Made by a program: the position numbers and the translations under genes. Of a DNA stretch of 64,000 nucleotides, positions 1 to 8,949 are shown in pieces. How positions within the stretch are numbered: position 1 is the stretch's first letter; each line of letters begins with the position of its first letter. Origin of the DNA: Hymenobacter piscis (GTDB lineage: Bacteria > Bacteroidota > Bacteroidia > Cytophagales > Hymenobacteraceae); contig NZ_JAHHZN010000005.1 of assembly GCF_018760735.1 (NCBI RefSeq), positions 1-64,000 on the forward strand, read 5' to 3'. The notes under the pieces were generated by a model, which worked only from the letters and a program-made list of their open reading frames with translations, had not been told where the DNA came from and ran no database searches.

Positions 1-7
1 GCACAGA

Positions 8-118
8 TAATGGTGGCTTTAGCCCGGGTGTTCACCTCTTCCCATTCCGAACAGAGTCGTTAAGCCCCGGAGCGCCTATGGTACTGCCTTCACCGGTGGG
101 AGAGTCGGTCGCCGCCAA
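8..118 (+). rRNA. 5S ribosomal RNA
   Basis: The stretch carries the 5S core: the conserved CCGAACAGAG loop, the TTAAGCCCC segment, the TGGTACTGCC segment and the GGTGGGAGAGT segment. The ends GGTGGC and GCCGCC pair as helix I. It resembles other Bacteroidetes 5S genes in length. The 16S and 23S genes would lie left of the window, so this is the last gene of an rRNA operon. The exact ends are uncertain by a few bases. Confidence 0.93.
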
Positions 119-129
119 CCTTATCTAAC

Positions 130-175
130 GAATCGCCCCGCAGCGTCCTGACAAGCCAGGATGCGCGGGGCGATT
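130..175 (+). terminator. rRNA operon terminator hairpin
   Basis: A 12-bp perfect stem (GAATCGCCCCGC and its complement) extended by a second helix, 12 nt after the 5S gene. There is no long T run. Its place right after the 5S gene makes it the likely end of the rRNA transcript. Confidence 0.7.
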
Positions 176-280
176 CCCGTTTAGGGCCCACCCGCCCAAT
201 GCCCCCTTGCGTGGCCCTCACCAAGGGCAAGCAGGCGGACATTTCACTTGTTGCACAACGAAACACCTTAATTGATAAAC

Positions 281-314
281 GAAAAGCCCGTTCCTGGATA
301 GGAACGGGCTTTTC
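281..314. terminator. Bidirectional terminator
   Basis: Perfect 14-bp stem GAAAAGCCCGTTCC with a 6-nt loop, giving A and T runs on both sides. It lies just past the stop of the minus-strand DUF4382 gene and can also stop readthrough from the rRNA operon. Confidence 0.8.
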
Positions 315-337
315 GCGTAGGATCAAACCGGCTGTAT

Positions 338-1181
338 CTACTGAAGTGGGGTCGAGCCGATATCCGTTACCTGATCGTTGGTGACGGTAACACCGGTGCG
401 TGTGGCCGGCTTATAGCTGGCTTGGTTGACCGGGGCCGTCGTGGTGGGGTAGAACTCCACGCGGTATACGCCCGAAGGAACAGAACTGAATTGAAATGCT
501 CCCGAGGCATCGGCGCTGGTGCTGAACGTGTCGGCGGGCGTGATGGAGGAGTGGATAGCCAGAATCTGGGGCAGTGCGGCAGCCGGTGCTACTGTTCCGC
601 GTAGCCCACCCTTAATGTCCTGAGCTAGTATCCGGATAACGGGTTTGAGCAGGTACCGCTCCTTCTTGTCGTTACCCGGCTTCCAGTTGCCACGCTCTAC
701 GATGGAACGAGCCACGTCGAAATCCAGCAGGAACTGGTAAGTACTACCGTCCTGCACCAACGACTCTTTGCTAAGCTTGAGTTTAACGCCGGAACTCTGC
801 CCGCTGGGAGTCTTCAGGTCGTAGCGCTGACCGTCGCGGCCCACCACGTAGCTGTCGGAACCCAGCAACAGCCGAATTTCCTTCAGGGTACCCGGATCGA
901 AGTCGCTGCTCACCAGCAGAGCCGAGCGGCCATTCACGTAATCGAGCACGTTGATGGGCTGGGCCTGGAAAGGTAGTAGCTGCCAGCCATCCGGATTGCG
1001 TTCCTCTTTAAGATGAATTTCGACCTGACGTACAATCCAGCACTACGGCTGCAAGGTTGCCAGGCGCATCCTGCAGGCGCACCTATATCTTCGCATCCGA
1101 GGTGTTGTTGTCATTGCTGCACGAGGCCAGGGCCAGGGGAAGTGCTACGAGCGCACTAAGCGCAGTTCGGGTTGACAGCAT
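338..1181 (-). pseudogene. DUF4382 lipoprotein, disrupted
   Basis: Read through two lesions, this is a DUF4382-type surface lipoprotein of unknown function. The start at 1181 gives a signal peptide ending in the lipobox LASC (Cys21). Codon 33 is TAG (1083-1085), where a tyrosine would fit. A second lesion, one extra base around 1030-1036, shifts the frame. After it the family core is intact: a YVNGRSALLVS-like stretch, then LLLGS, LLDFD and LLKPVIRI. The last 60 residues form a carboxypeptidase-regulatory-like beta domain. A shorter protein could in principle start at 949, but it would lack the signal and the domain start. Two separate lesions argue for a real pseudogene, though consensus errors cannot be excluded. 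Confidence 0.75.
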
Positions 1182-1200
1182 AAGAGAGTAGTTGTGGTGT

Positions 1201-1246
1201 AAAAACAAAAAGCGGCTGCCCCGGACTTACGCCGGAACAACCGCTT
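1201..1246 (-). terminator. Terminator of the AsmA-like gene
   Basis: On the minus strand, AAGCGG pairs with CCGCTT and an inner CCGG helix forms, followed by TTTGTTTTT (1201-1208). It lies about 60 nt past the stop at 1304. Confidence 0.65.
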
Positions 1247-1303
1247 CGGTGGCGCAATAAACCGGCCGAAAATTGCACTTCTGCCGCAATATTGCCAAAA
1301 GGG

Positions 1304-4300
1304 TTAATTGCTCGTTTTCGTGGTATCAACTGGGGGCTTGGGAGTTGAGGGGGCGGGCTGGGCCGGCGTGGCTTTGGGTTTACCGAAGAGGCTGTTTAGC
1401 CCCTTCTTGGCCTGTTCCTTCAGCTTGGCTTCGGCTTCTAGGCGCTTCTTCTCAACCTCCTGCTGGGCGCGGGCCTGCAACTCTTCCTGTTTTTGGGCTG
1501 CCAGCTGCTTGAGGCTATCCTGGGCCAACTGGCCTTTGGCGGCCAGTTTGAGCTTGGAATCGTTGAGCTTACTTTGTACCACGCTCGTGACGAGGCTCTT
1601 GGCCACGTCCTTGGCTTGGTCTTTCACACTGCCGCTGCTGAGCTTCACCTGCGGGTTGGTGATGGTGCCCCCAATGGTCAGGCCCAGGGTCACGCGCTCG
1701 GTGCCCTTGATGTCCTGCACGCCGGTGAGGCGGGTAAGCTGCCCGTTGAGGGCGTTGCCAACCTTACCGGTGGGCACATCCAGGGCCGTGACGTATTCCA
1801 AGCCCCCGCTGCTGATGTTGTTGGAGCCGCCCACCGTCATCTTGATCTGGCCCACGTTCAGGTCGAAGGGCTTTACCACAAAGTTGCCGTTGATGATTTC
1901 GGCCGCCACATCCTTGTTATTTACCGCGAAGCTTTTCAGCTCCTGGAGTTGGGTGAGGCTGCTGATTTTAGTCAGAATGGGCGAACTGGTCACGGCCGCC
2001 CGGATGATATCAAACACGCCCTTGCCGGTGAGTGTGCTGTAGTTGGGCAGCATATTTGGGCCCATTTCGCCGGCCACGTTGAAGCTGGTAGAGAAGATGC
2101 CTTCCAGGTTGGCCGCCAGCGGAACCAAGGTTTTCACCGAGTTAAAGGCCGCGAAGGCGTTCTGAAAATTCAGGTTCTTGATGTTGAGCCCGAAATCGAA
2201 CTTGGGGTGGGCCAGGTTCTGGCTGCTGTAGGAGCCGTTGGTGGCGAAGCTGCCGCCCAGCGTATTAAACGTGAGGCCACGCAGCGTAGCGGTTTGGTTG
2301 CGCACCACCACGGTGCCTTTCACGTCGCTGAGCTTGAGGTTGTCGTAAATCACCTGCCCCACGTTGGTGTTCATCGTCAGGTCGAACTCCTTCGGAATCT
2401 GGAGTACGCCGTCGGCCTGGGTGGCCGTGGCGGGGGCTTTGGTGGCGGCCGTAGCGCCGGCGGTGGGTTTCTCGCTCACCTCATCCACCATCCACTCGTT
2501 CACGTTGAAGCGGTTCGAATTTACCGTGAGGGTGCCACGCAGGGGCTGGCCGGGCACGAACATATAGCCCATGTAGTTGCTGATGGTGCCGGCTGCGGCA
2601 ATATCCGAGGAGCCCACGAAGCCCTTCATGTCGCGGAGCACAATCTGGTCGTTGTTGAACGTGGCCGTGGCGGTGGTCACCTTCATGCCCTGGGGCAGGT
2701 CGGGGCTCTGGTACGTGATGTTGCGCGCGTTTACCGTGCCCGAGGCAACCACCGTTTGGTAGCGGCCGGCTTCGATGTCGGCCATATTGCCCTTGGCGGC
2801 AATGTTCCCGTTGAGGCGGCCGGTTACCGTCATGCCTTCCAGCGGGAAAATCTTGGTGAGCTTGGTCAGATCCACGGTGCCCTTCACGTCGGTGTCAAAG
2901 GCCAGCTTATCCACGCCCTGGGTGGCCACGCGGCCCTCCAGCGGCTCCCCGTCGAGCAGCATCCGGAACTGCGGAATGTTCACGCGGGTGTCGTTGAGCT
3001 GGCCCGTGGGGTTCGTGACGGTGCCGTTGAGGGTCAGGTTCTCGATGGGAGCCGGGAACTGCTTGCTCTTCACGTAGCCGTTGGTCAGGTTCATCCGGGC
3101 CTGAATCACGGGCATGCGGGTGGCCGAGTACACGCCTTTGGCGGTAGCATCCACGAACAGCTTGCCGCGCAGCAGCAGATCCTGCACCGGATACACCTTC
3201 ATCATCTCGGCCAGGTCCACGTTGGCTTTCACGCGGCCGTCCACGTTCATGGGCTCCAGGCCGTCGATGGCCACGTTGCCATCAATCGGGTTTTTGCCCA
3301 AGTCAAGGTGGAACTGCTTCACGTTTACCTTCACGTTGTTGGTAAAGCCCGAGGGGTTATCCACCACCATATCCACGTTGATGTTGCGGGCCTGATCGGG
3401 TAGGGATGGGTACTTGAAGCTGCCGTCCTTGATTTGCAGGTTCAGGCCGTAGCCAGGCATCTGCACGTTGTTCTGTACTCCCTTGTAGTAACCCTCAAAG
3501 GCGACCTTACCTGTGGCCTTGATGTCCTTGAACTGCGCGTTGTACGCGCCGGGCACTAAGCTCAGGATGTTCTTGAAGTCGGTTTCGAGGGCCTTGAAAG
3601 TGAGGTCGTAGGTGATGTCGGTGGCGTTGGGCAGGCCGATAGTGCCCTGGAAGCTGGCCGGAAAATCGTTCAGCTTCACCTGGTTGTCCTTGAAGGTGAA
3701 GAGCATCTTCTCCAGGTTCATGGCCAGGGTCACGTCGGCGTCGAGGCGCTTGTTGGTCACGTACTCGGTGCCGTCGTAGCTGAGCGAGGCGCTTTCGGCC
3801 GTGGTCTGGCTCACCATGTCGAAGATGTTCTGTTCGAAGTCGCCGGAGCCGGAGTGATTCACGCCCTTCAGCTCCATGCCAAACGGAATGCTGCGGTCCT
3901 CGTAGCGCAGGTGGCCGTTGTTGATTTTCCAGCCCTGAATGGCCAGACGCACGGCCGTGGTATCCTGGCCCTTGGCGGCGGCTGCCGAGTCGGAAATATA
4001 CACGTCCCAGTTGGCGCGCCCGCTTTTGAGCACCTTAATGTGGAAGTCGGGCTCCTCGAGCTCGATGTTCTTGATTTTAATCTGGTCGCCGCTGATGACG
4101 CTCATCAGGTTCAGGCCCACGCGTACTTCGGGCAGGTAGGCCAGCGTATCGCGGGAAAACGAATCCTGCCCGATGATGCGCAGCTGGTTGAGGCGCAGGG
4201 CCAGGTCGGGAAAGGTGCTCAGCAACGTTACGTCCACGTTGGCCGGGTCGTACTCCACGTTGGCCCGAACGCGCTGGGCCAGCTGCTGGTCGAATGCAGC

Positions 4301-4393
4301 CCGGATTTTATCTTTGAACAGAAACGGGGCCAGGGCCAGGCCTGCCAGCAGCACTACCAGGAAAATCCCCAGGCCAATCAGAAACTTGCGCAT
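1304..4393 (-). CDS. AsmA-like family protein
   Basis: A 1029-residue protein of the AsmA/TamB-like superfamily, thought to act in lipid or outer-membrane homeostasis in the cell envelope. One N-terminal membrane helix (about residues 4-25) is followed by the AsmA N-terminal signature: a region with DVTLLSTFPDLALRL, then LPEVRVGLNLM. A long series of beta-rich repeats follows. The last 80 residues are a Lys/Glu/Ala-rich helix or coiled coil (about 940-1005), then a Pro/Lys tail. AsmA-like proteins of Bacteroidetes commonly reach this length. It is monocistronic, with a terminator at 1201-1246 and a possible promoter element at 4469-4476. Exact substrate is unknown. Confidence 0.9.
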   Translation of the reverse strand: MRKFLIGLGIFLVVLLAGLALAPFLFKDKIRAAFDQQLAQRVRANVEYDPANVDVTLLSTFPDLALRLNQLRIIGQDSFSRDTLAYLPEVRVGLNLMSVISGDQIKIKNIELEEPDFHIKVLKSGRANWDVYISDSAAAAKGQDTTAVRLAIQGWKINNGHLRYEDRSIPFGMELKGVNHSGSGDFEQNIFDMVSQTTAESASLSYDGTEYVTNKRLDADVTLAMNLEKMLFTFKDNQVKLNDFPASFQGTIGLPNATDITYDLTFKALETDFKNILSLVPGAYNAQFKDIKATGKVAFEGYYKGVQNNVQMPGYGLNLQIKDGSFKYPSLPDQARNINVDMVVDNPSGFTNNVKVNVKQFHLDLGKNPIDGNVAIDGLEPMNVDGRVKANVDLAEMMKVYPVQDLLLRGKLFVDATAKGVYSATRMPVIQARMNLTNGYVKSKQFPAPIENLTLNGTVTNPTGQLNDTRVNIPQFRMLLDGEPLEGRVATQGVDKLAFDTDVKGTVDLTKLTKIFPLEGMTVTGRLNGNIAAKGNMADIEAGRYQTVVASGTVNARNITYQSPDLPQGMKVTTATATFNNDQIVLRDMKGFVGSSDIAAAGTISNYMGYMFVPGQPLRGTLTVNSNRFNVNEWMVDEVSEKPTAGATAATKAPATATQADGVLQIPKEFDLTMNTNVGQVIYDNLKLSDVKGTVVVRNQTATLRGLTFNTLGGSFATNGSYSSQNLAHPKFDFGLNIKNLNFQNAFAAFNSVKTLVPLAANLEGIFSTSFNVAGEMGPNMLPNYSTLTGKGVFDIIRAAVTSSPILTKISSLTQLQELKSFAVNNKDVAAEIINGNFVVKPFDLNVGQIKMTVGGSNNISSGGLEYVTALDVPTGKVGNALNGQLTRLTGVQDIKGTERVTLGLTIGGTITNPQVKLSSGSVKDQAKDVAKSLVTSVVQSKLNDSKLKLAAKGQLAQDSLKQLAAQKQEELQARAQQEVEKKRLEAEAKLKEQAKKGLNSLFGKPKATPAQPAPSTPKPPVDTTKTSN

Positions 4394-4468
4394 AACGGAA
4401 AACGGGAAAAGAGACGAAACGGAGCTGCACCGGAAAACGTGTGGCAGTCAGCGGACTAAATTACAAAG

Positions 4469-4476
4469 CAAAAGTA
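4469..4476 (-). promoter_or_regulatory. Possible promoter -7 element (AsmA-like gene)
   Basis: TACTTTTG on the minus strand fits the Bacteroidetes -7 consensus TAnnTTTG, 75 nt before the start codon. No convincing -33 TTG at the right spacing was seen. Confidence 0.35.
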
Positions 4477-4651
4477 GCGGGAAACGCTGGGCGGTACCCA
4501 CCGGCAGAGTAGCCGCACGGGGACCAAGGTTGCGTAGGAAAAGCCCAGGCGGCGAATGATAACGAAAATCAGGCAGGAAAATGCCACTTTAGAGGCCCGC
4601 CAGCCCAGACCGTGTACCAAAGCGCGGGGCCGGTACGTTAGCCCACCACGT

Positions 4652-5704
4652 ATGCAGCGTTCAGGATTTCAGCAGGCATTAACGGTTCCGTTCCGCCCCC
4701 GGTGGTGGGCAGTGGCCGGCTTGTGCCTGGCCGCCGCTGGCAGCGCTGCGGCCCAGGATCTGTACTTCGCGCAGCCCTACGCCACCCGGATGCAAACCAA
4801 TCCCGCCTACGCGGGCCTGCTCGACGACTATAGTATCACGCTCACCTACCGCAATCAGTTCCCCACCCTGGCCGGCACGTTCCAAACCAGCCAACTCGCG
4901 GCCGACTACCGCTTCCGCAACCAGCACAGCGCCGCCGGCCTGCTCCTGGACTATGACCGGACGGGTGGTTTGGGCTACACTCGCCTGCAGGTCGGCGGCG
5001 TATATGCCTATCACCTGCGCCTGAACGAGCAACTGAGCCTGAGCGGGGGCGCTTCGCTGAGCTACGGCCGGCAACGGGTCAGCTACGGCAATCTGGTCTT
5101 CGGCGACCAACTCTCCGATGACGGCGTGGTGCAGAATTTCAGCCTGGAGGTGGCCGATTTCCAGCCCGTGCACTACGTTACGGCCGGCGTGGGCGGACTA
5201 TTATATACGGAGCAGTTCTGGCTGGGCGTGGCGGGCCAGCACCTCAACCAGCCCAACCTGGGCTTCGTGACTCAGACCCGGCTGCCCCTGCGCCTGAATC
5301 TGCAAACGGGCTACAAGCTCTATTTCGTGCGGGTGAATAATACGCGCGAGCAGCGCGAAGTCAGCCTGATGCCGGTGGCCGGCTACACCCGGCAGGGCGG
5401 TTCCCAGCGGGCGGAAGCGGGGTTGTACTTTACGGCGACGCCGCTTACCTTGGGGGCCGTGTACCGGGGCGTGCCGCTGCCTGGAGCGCCCCGGCCCCAG
5501 CAGGTACTCACGGCCATTGCCGGCGTCAGTGTAGGCAGCTTCCGGCTGGGGTATAGCTACGATATCAGCCTGAGTCAGTTTAGCGCCGATTTGGGCGGCG
5601 CGCACGAACTTTCGCTGACCCTGCGCGAGTTCGATTCGGTAGAAGCCGCCTGGCGCCGGCTGAAACGCCGGAATTACCCGTCAATTCCTTGCCCAGCCTT
5701 CTAA
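4652..5704 (+). CDS. PorP/SprF family type IX secretion membrane protein
   Basis: A 350-residue outer-membrane beta-barrel of the PorP/SprF family. Family members help secrete or anchor T9SS cargo and gliding adhesins. The start at 4652 was chosen because it puts a signal peptide (WAVAGLCLAAAGSAAAQ) at the N-terminus; an upstream in-frame ATG at 4556 would add 32 unlikely residues. The family entry motif QPYATRMQTNPAYAG follows cleavage, then alternating amphipathic strands typical of the barrel. gldJ starts 68 nt downstream, so the two are probably co-transcribed. The window also holds a T9SS cargo (CotH protein, 61.4-63.2 kb). Which PorP/SprF paralog this is cannot be told. Confidence 0.9.
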   Translation: MQRSGFQQALTVPFRPRWWAVAGLCLAAAGSAAAQDLYFAQPYATRMQTNPAYAGLLDDYSITLTYRNQFPTLAGTFQTSQLAADYRFRNQHSAAGLLLDYDRTGGLGYTRLQVGGVYAYHLRLNEQLSLSGGASLSYGRQRVSYGNLVFGDQLSDDGVVQNFSLEVADFQPVHYVTAGVGGLLYTEQFWLGVAGQHLNQPNLGFVTQTRLPLRLNLQTGYKLYFVRVNNTREQREVSLMPVAGYTRQGGSQRAEAGLYFTATPLTLGAVYRGVPLPGAPRPQQVLTAIAGVSVGSFRLGYSYDISLSQFSADLGGAHELSLTLREFDSVEAAWRRLKRRNYPSIPCPAF

Positions 5705-5772
5705 TTTTTTGTATTATTGCAGCCGACTTGCCTTGTCTAAACGCTTTTCTAACAGGTAGTTTCAACTTGATC

Positions 5773-7029
5773 ATGAATTTTTCCAAGTACTTGCGCTTTG
5801 CTGTAGTGGGAGCCTGCGCACTGGCCGCCTGTAAAGGCGGGCCGCCCACAGCTACCAAGCCCGGTAAGTACAGCTCGACCACGGGCATTGAGTACAACAC
5901 CGAGGAAGGCATGAAGGTGTCTGATTATCAGGGTATCCCCGATGGTCCCGGTCTGGTATTTATCGAAGGCGGCCGTACCGTCCTGGGCTCGGCCGAGGAA
6001 GATATTGCCATGACCCACGATAACATCGAGCGGACCGTGACGCTGGCATCCTTCTACATGGACGAGGCCGAGGTGGCCAACATCCACTGGCTGGAATACC
6101 TCCACTACGTGCGCAAGGACTCGGCCGAAGAGTTCTACATGTCGGCCCTGCCCGATACCACGGTGTGGGCCCGTGAGCTGTCGTTCAACGACCCTTACGT
6201 GGATTACTACCTGCGTTACCCCGGCTTCCGCTACTTCCCCGTAGTGGGCGTGAGCTGGCTGCAGGCTAACGACTTCTGCACCTGGCGTACCGCCAAGGTA
6301 AACGAGCGTCTGGCTGGCGAGGGTGACGACGGCGGCGACGCCCCCAAGAAAAAAGGCGGCCTCTTCGGTCGGAAGAACAAGGGCGGCGACGCGGCCGAAG
6401 GAACTTCCGATGATGGTGGCGGCACCAAAATCGCCATTGAGAACGGCAACACGCTGCCCAACTACCGCCTGCCCACCGAGGCGGAGTGGGAGTACGCCGC
6501 GCAGGCCCTCATCGGCACCCAGGAAACCGGCAACGAAAACCAGGAGAACAAGCGGATTTATCCGTGGGATGGTCGTCAGGTGCGCAACCCCTATGGGGGC
6601 AAGCAGGGCCAGTTCCTGGCTAACTTCAAGCGCGGCCGTGGTGACTACGCTGGTATTGCCGGCTCGCTCAACGATGGCGCCATGATTACGGAGTACATCT
6701 ACTCCTACCCACCAAACGATTACGGCCTCTACAACATGTCGGGCAACGTGAACGAGTGGGTGCAGGACATCTACCGTCCGCTTTCCTACGAGGACGTGGA
6801 AGATCTGAACCCCTTCCGTCGTAACGGCTTCCTCGACCCCTCGGAGAAGTACGACAAGAAAGGCTACCAGTCGCTCATCGATGACCACGTGCGCGTGTAC
6901 AAAGGCGGCTCCTGGCGCGACGTAGCCTACTGGCTCTCGCCCGGTACGCGTCGCTTCATGGCCGAAGATTCGGCTACGGCAACCATCGGTTTCCGCTGCG
7001 CCATGATTAATGCCGGTTCTAACCGTTAA
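5773..7029 (+). CDS. gldJ: Gliding motility lipoprotein GldJ
   Basis: A 418-residue lipoprotein with a formylglycine-generating-enzyme-like (SUMF1) fold and no expected enzyme activity. In gliding Bacteroidetes GldJ is needed for motility and stabilises GldK in the type IX secretion machine. The start at 5773 gives a lipoprotein signal (VVGACALAACK). GldJ rather than GldK is supported by YMDEAEVANIHWLEYL, LPDTTVWARELSFNDPYV and VVGVSWLQANDFCTWRT. The fold signatures LPTEAEWEYAA, MSGNVNEWVQD and GFRCA are present. A charged Gly/Asp/Lys insert at about residues 182-217 interrupts the fold and looks like a surface loop. It follows a PorP/SprF gene and is ended by the hairpin at 7087-7123. Confidence 0.92.
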   Translation: MNFSKYLRFAVVGACALAACKGGPPTATKPGKYSSTTGIEYNTEEGMKVSDYQGIPDGPGLVFIEGGRTVLGSAEEDIAMTHDNIERTVTLASFYMDEAEVANIHWLEYLHYVRKDSAEEFYMSALPDTTVWARELSFNDPYVDYYLRYPGFRYFPVVGVSWLQANDFCTWRTAKVNERLAGEGDDGGDAPKKKGGLFGRKNKGGDAAEGTSDDGGGTKIAIENGNTLPNYRLPTEAEWEYAAQALIGTQETGNENQENKRIYPWDGRQVRNPYGGKQGQFLANFKRGRGDYAGIAGSLNDGAMITEYIYSYPPNDYGLYNMSGNVNEWVQDIYRPLSYEDVEDLNPFRRNGFLDPSEKYDKKGYQSLIDDHVRVYKGGSWRDVAYWLSPGTRRFMAEDSATATIGFRCAMINAGSNR

Positions 7030-7086
7030 TCACGGATTACCGTTAATTGACTTGATTACGCTGATTCGTTCAGCATATCTTCAGCG

Positions 7087-7123
7087 AAAAAACAGCCACC
7101 TTTTGCGGGGTGGCTGTTTTTTT
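7087..7123. terminator. Bidirectional terminator between gldJ and comF
   Basis: Stem AAAAAACAGCCACC with its complement and a TTTTGC loop, with a T run on either strand. It lies between convergent genes. Confidence 0.88.
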
Positions 7124-7163
7124 ATGCCGTGGCACCAACTTGCCCTTTGGTAACCGACCTCAT

Positions 7164-7865
7164 TTACCGGTCGGCGGTGGCGATGGTGACGATGCTGACC
7201 TCCCGGGCACCGGCGGCGAGCAGCACAACAGCGCAGGCTTCCAGCGTGGCGCCGGTTGTCAGTACGTCGTCCACAACCAGCACGTGTCGGCCGTTGAGGA
7301 GGTCAGGTTGGGCCACCTCAAAAACGGTTGCCACGTTTTGCCAGCGTTGCAGGCGGTTTTTGCGGGTCTGGGAATCGGTGTAGGCAACGCGGCGCAGGGC
7401 GGCGGGCTCCCAGGGGCACTGCAGGCCCACGCTCAGGCCCGCCGCGAAGCTGTCGGCCTGGTTGTAGCCGCGCTTGGCGAGCTTGCGGGCGTGCAGCGGC
7501 ACGGGCACGAGGAGGTCGAAGTTCGAGTAGCCGGCTTCGGCCAACTCCTGCCCGTACCAGCGGCCCAGCACCCGGCCCACGTCCTGCTGGCCGCGGTATT
7601 TGAGCTGGTGGAGCAGGTGCTGTACCCGGCCGTGTTTCTGAAAGCGCAGGTAACTCAGGGCGTGGGTCACGGGCACTTTCCCCCAGAAGCGGCGGCTGAG
7701 CGGGTTATCGGTTGGCGGCAGCTGGTGATAATCGGTGTAGGGAAGCTGGGCGCGGCAGTCGGTGCAGATGTGGTCTTCGCCCCGGGCCAGGGGCTGCTGG
7801 CAGGCCAGGCAGACGCGCGGAAATACGAGGCTGGCAAAATCGGAGAAGATAGCGGGCAGCGGCAT
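7164..7865 (-). CDS. comF: ComF family phosphoribosyltransferase-like protein
   Basis: A 233-residue ComF-type protein, which in competent bacteria helps DNA uptake; in others its role is unclear. An N-terminal zinc finger has Cys19-x2-Cys22 and Cys34-x2-Cys37. A type I phosphoribosyltransferase domain follows, with the PRPP loop VVDDVLTTGAT at about residue 197 and the conserved KRGYNQ segment. Length is normal for the family. The start at 7865 gives the usual short hydrophobic lead-in before the zinc finger. It stands alone, convergent with gldJ. Confidence 0.93.
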   Translation of the reverse strand: MPLPAIFSDFASLVFPRVCLACQQPLARGEDHICTDCRAQLPYTDYHQLPPTDNPLSRRFWGKVPVTHALSYLRFQKHGRVQHLLHQLKYRGQQDVGRVLGRWYGQELAEAGYSNFDLLVPVPLHARKLAKRGYNQADSFAAGLSVGLQCPWEPAALRRVAYTDSQTRKNRLQRWQNVATVFEVAQPDLLNGRHVLVVDDVLTTGATLEACAVVLLAAGAREVSIVTIATADR

Positions 7866-7935
7866 CGGCTAGATTGAATCGGCGCGGGCGGCGCCCTGAT
7901 AAACTTCTCCCTAATTTTAGGGTATATTTTCTAAA

Positions 7936-8052
7936 TGTGCGGGAATGTGGCGAATGTGAAGAATGGGCCGGATAGCCGCTTAGCGGTAACTTCGCGGCCG
8001 ACGAAAGCACCCTGCTCTGTTCCCCGCACATTCCTTCACATTCACGCACATT
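7936..8052. repeat. Intergenic inverted repeat built from GAATGTG units
   Basis: The left arm (7936-7968) contains several GAATGTG/AATGTGCGG words. The right arm (about 8018-8052) carries them as reverse complements. The 50-nt loop is GC-rich. It fills the gap between the divergent comF and AhpD-like genes and may contain their promoters. Confidence 0.7.
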
Positions 8053-8058
8053 CCATAC

Positions 8059-8436
8059 ATGAGCCTCATTACCGAATTCAACGACTACCGCCAGCAGATG
8101 AACGAAAAAATCCTGGCGGCCGATAACAAGGTCATCAAGCGGTTTTTCAACCTCGATACCAACACCTACCAGGAAGGCGCGCTCAACGTGAAAACCAAGG
8201 AAATTGTGGGCTTAGCCTGCTCCATGGTGCTGCGCTGCGACGACTGCATCAAGTACCACCTGGGCAAATGCTACGAGGAGGGCGTGAACGAAGAGGAGAT
8301 TTACGAGGTGTTTGCCATTGCTAACCTCATCGGGGGCAGCATCGTGATTCCGCACTTCCGGCGGGCCGTGGAATACTGGGAGGCCCTCAAGGCCGAAGCC
8401 GCCGCCCCGGCCCCCGAGCATTCCCACGACGCGTAA
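8059..8436 (+). CDS. Carboxymuconolactone decarboxylase (AhpD-like) family protein
   Basis: A 125-residue all-helical protein of the CMD/AhpD family. The redox signature CDDC (Cys60-Cys63) followed by H67 (CIKYH) matches the AhpD-type active site, so a thiol peroxidase or disulfide role is more likely than decarboxylase activity. A His/Pro/Ala tail ends the protein. The next gene starts 2 nt after the stop codon, so the two form a tight operon. Substrate unknown. Confidence 0.9.
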   Translation: MSLITEFNDYRQQMNEKILAADNKVIKRFFNLDTNTYQEGALNVKTKEIVGLACSMVLRCDDCIKYHLGKCYEEGVNEEEIYEVFAIANLIGGSIVIPHFRRAVEYWEALKAEAAAPAPEHSHDA

Positions 8437-8438
8437 CC

Positions 8439-8801
8439 ATGCTCGATCCGCAGGAAACTGAAGCCCAGTTCGAACACCGCTGGTGGGAGCTGATGACCGA
8501 AATGCGCGTGCGCTTCGGCAAAAAGCCCGACCTGAATGCCCTGCTACTCCTTATTGGAGTGCAGGAGCTGGGCCAGGGCGCTGGTCCGTTTACCAAGGAG
8601 CAGAAGCAGGACCTGATGCACATTGCCACCTGCCGCCTGTTCAGCATCTCGGGCTACTACGAGCTGGAGCGCGTGGATCAGGAAGGCTGGCCCCACTACC
8701 GCCTGTTGCAGCAGTTGCCCTTCTCCAACCTCAAGGAACAGGAGCGCATGCTTAAGTGGCACGTGCTGGAATATTTCGACGAGCAGAACGCCGAGGAGTA
8801 G
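8439..8801 (+). CDS. Conserved hypothetical protein
   Basis: A 120-residue soluble, acidic, mostly helical protein with no signal peptide or membrane segment. No family function is recognised. Conserved-looking segments are HRWWELMTEMRVRFGKKPD and LLLIGVQELGQG. It starts 2 nt after the AhpD-like gene and is probably translated with it, so a shared function is likely. An inverted repeat follows. Confidence 0.75.
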   Translation: MLDPQETEAQFEHRWWELMTEMRVRFGKKPDLNALLLLIGVQELGQGAGPFTKEQKQDLMHIATCRLFSISGYYELERVDQEGWPHYRLLQQLPFSNLKEQERMLKWHVLEYFDEQNAEE

Positions 8802-8820
8802 CGCCACCAGCAGTACTGAG

Positions 8821-8926
8821 CGTCATGCTGAGCGCAGCGCAGCGAAGTCGAAGCATCTTTACCGCTTCGTTGCGATTGTACTGACTAGTCAGAGGTAGAG
8901 ATGCTTCGGCTGCGCTCAGCATGACG
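8821..8926. repeat. Family A intergenic palindrome, copy 1
   Basis: Inverted repeat with outer arms CGTCATGCTGAGCGCAGC and its near complement, and an inner GAAGCATCT/AGATGCTTC. Similar copies lie at 14469, 20354, 44411, 46763, 52347 and 55185. Confidence 0.85.
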
Positions 8927-8949
8927 CGTCTGCTCCTTTATTACTACCA

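Noticed and set aside
1493..3403. Long open frame (636 residues) opposite the AsmA-like gene
   Set aside because: The antisense frame is an effect of GC-rich codon use; its translation is His/Gly/Val-rich without domain features.
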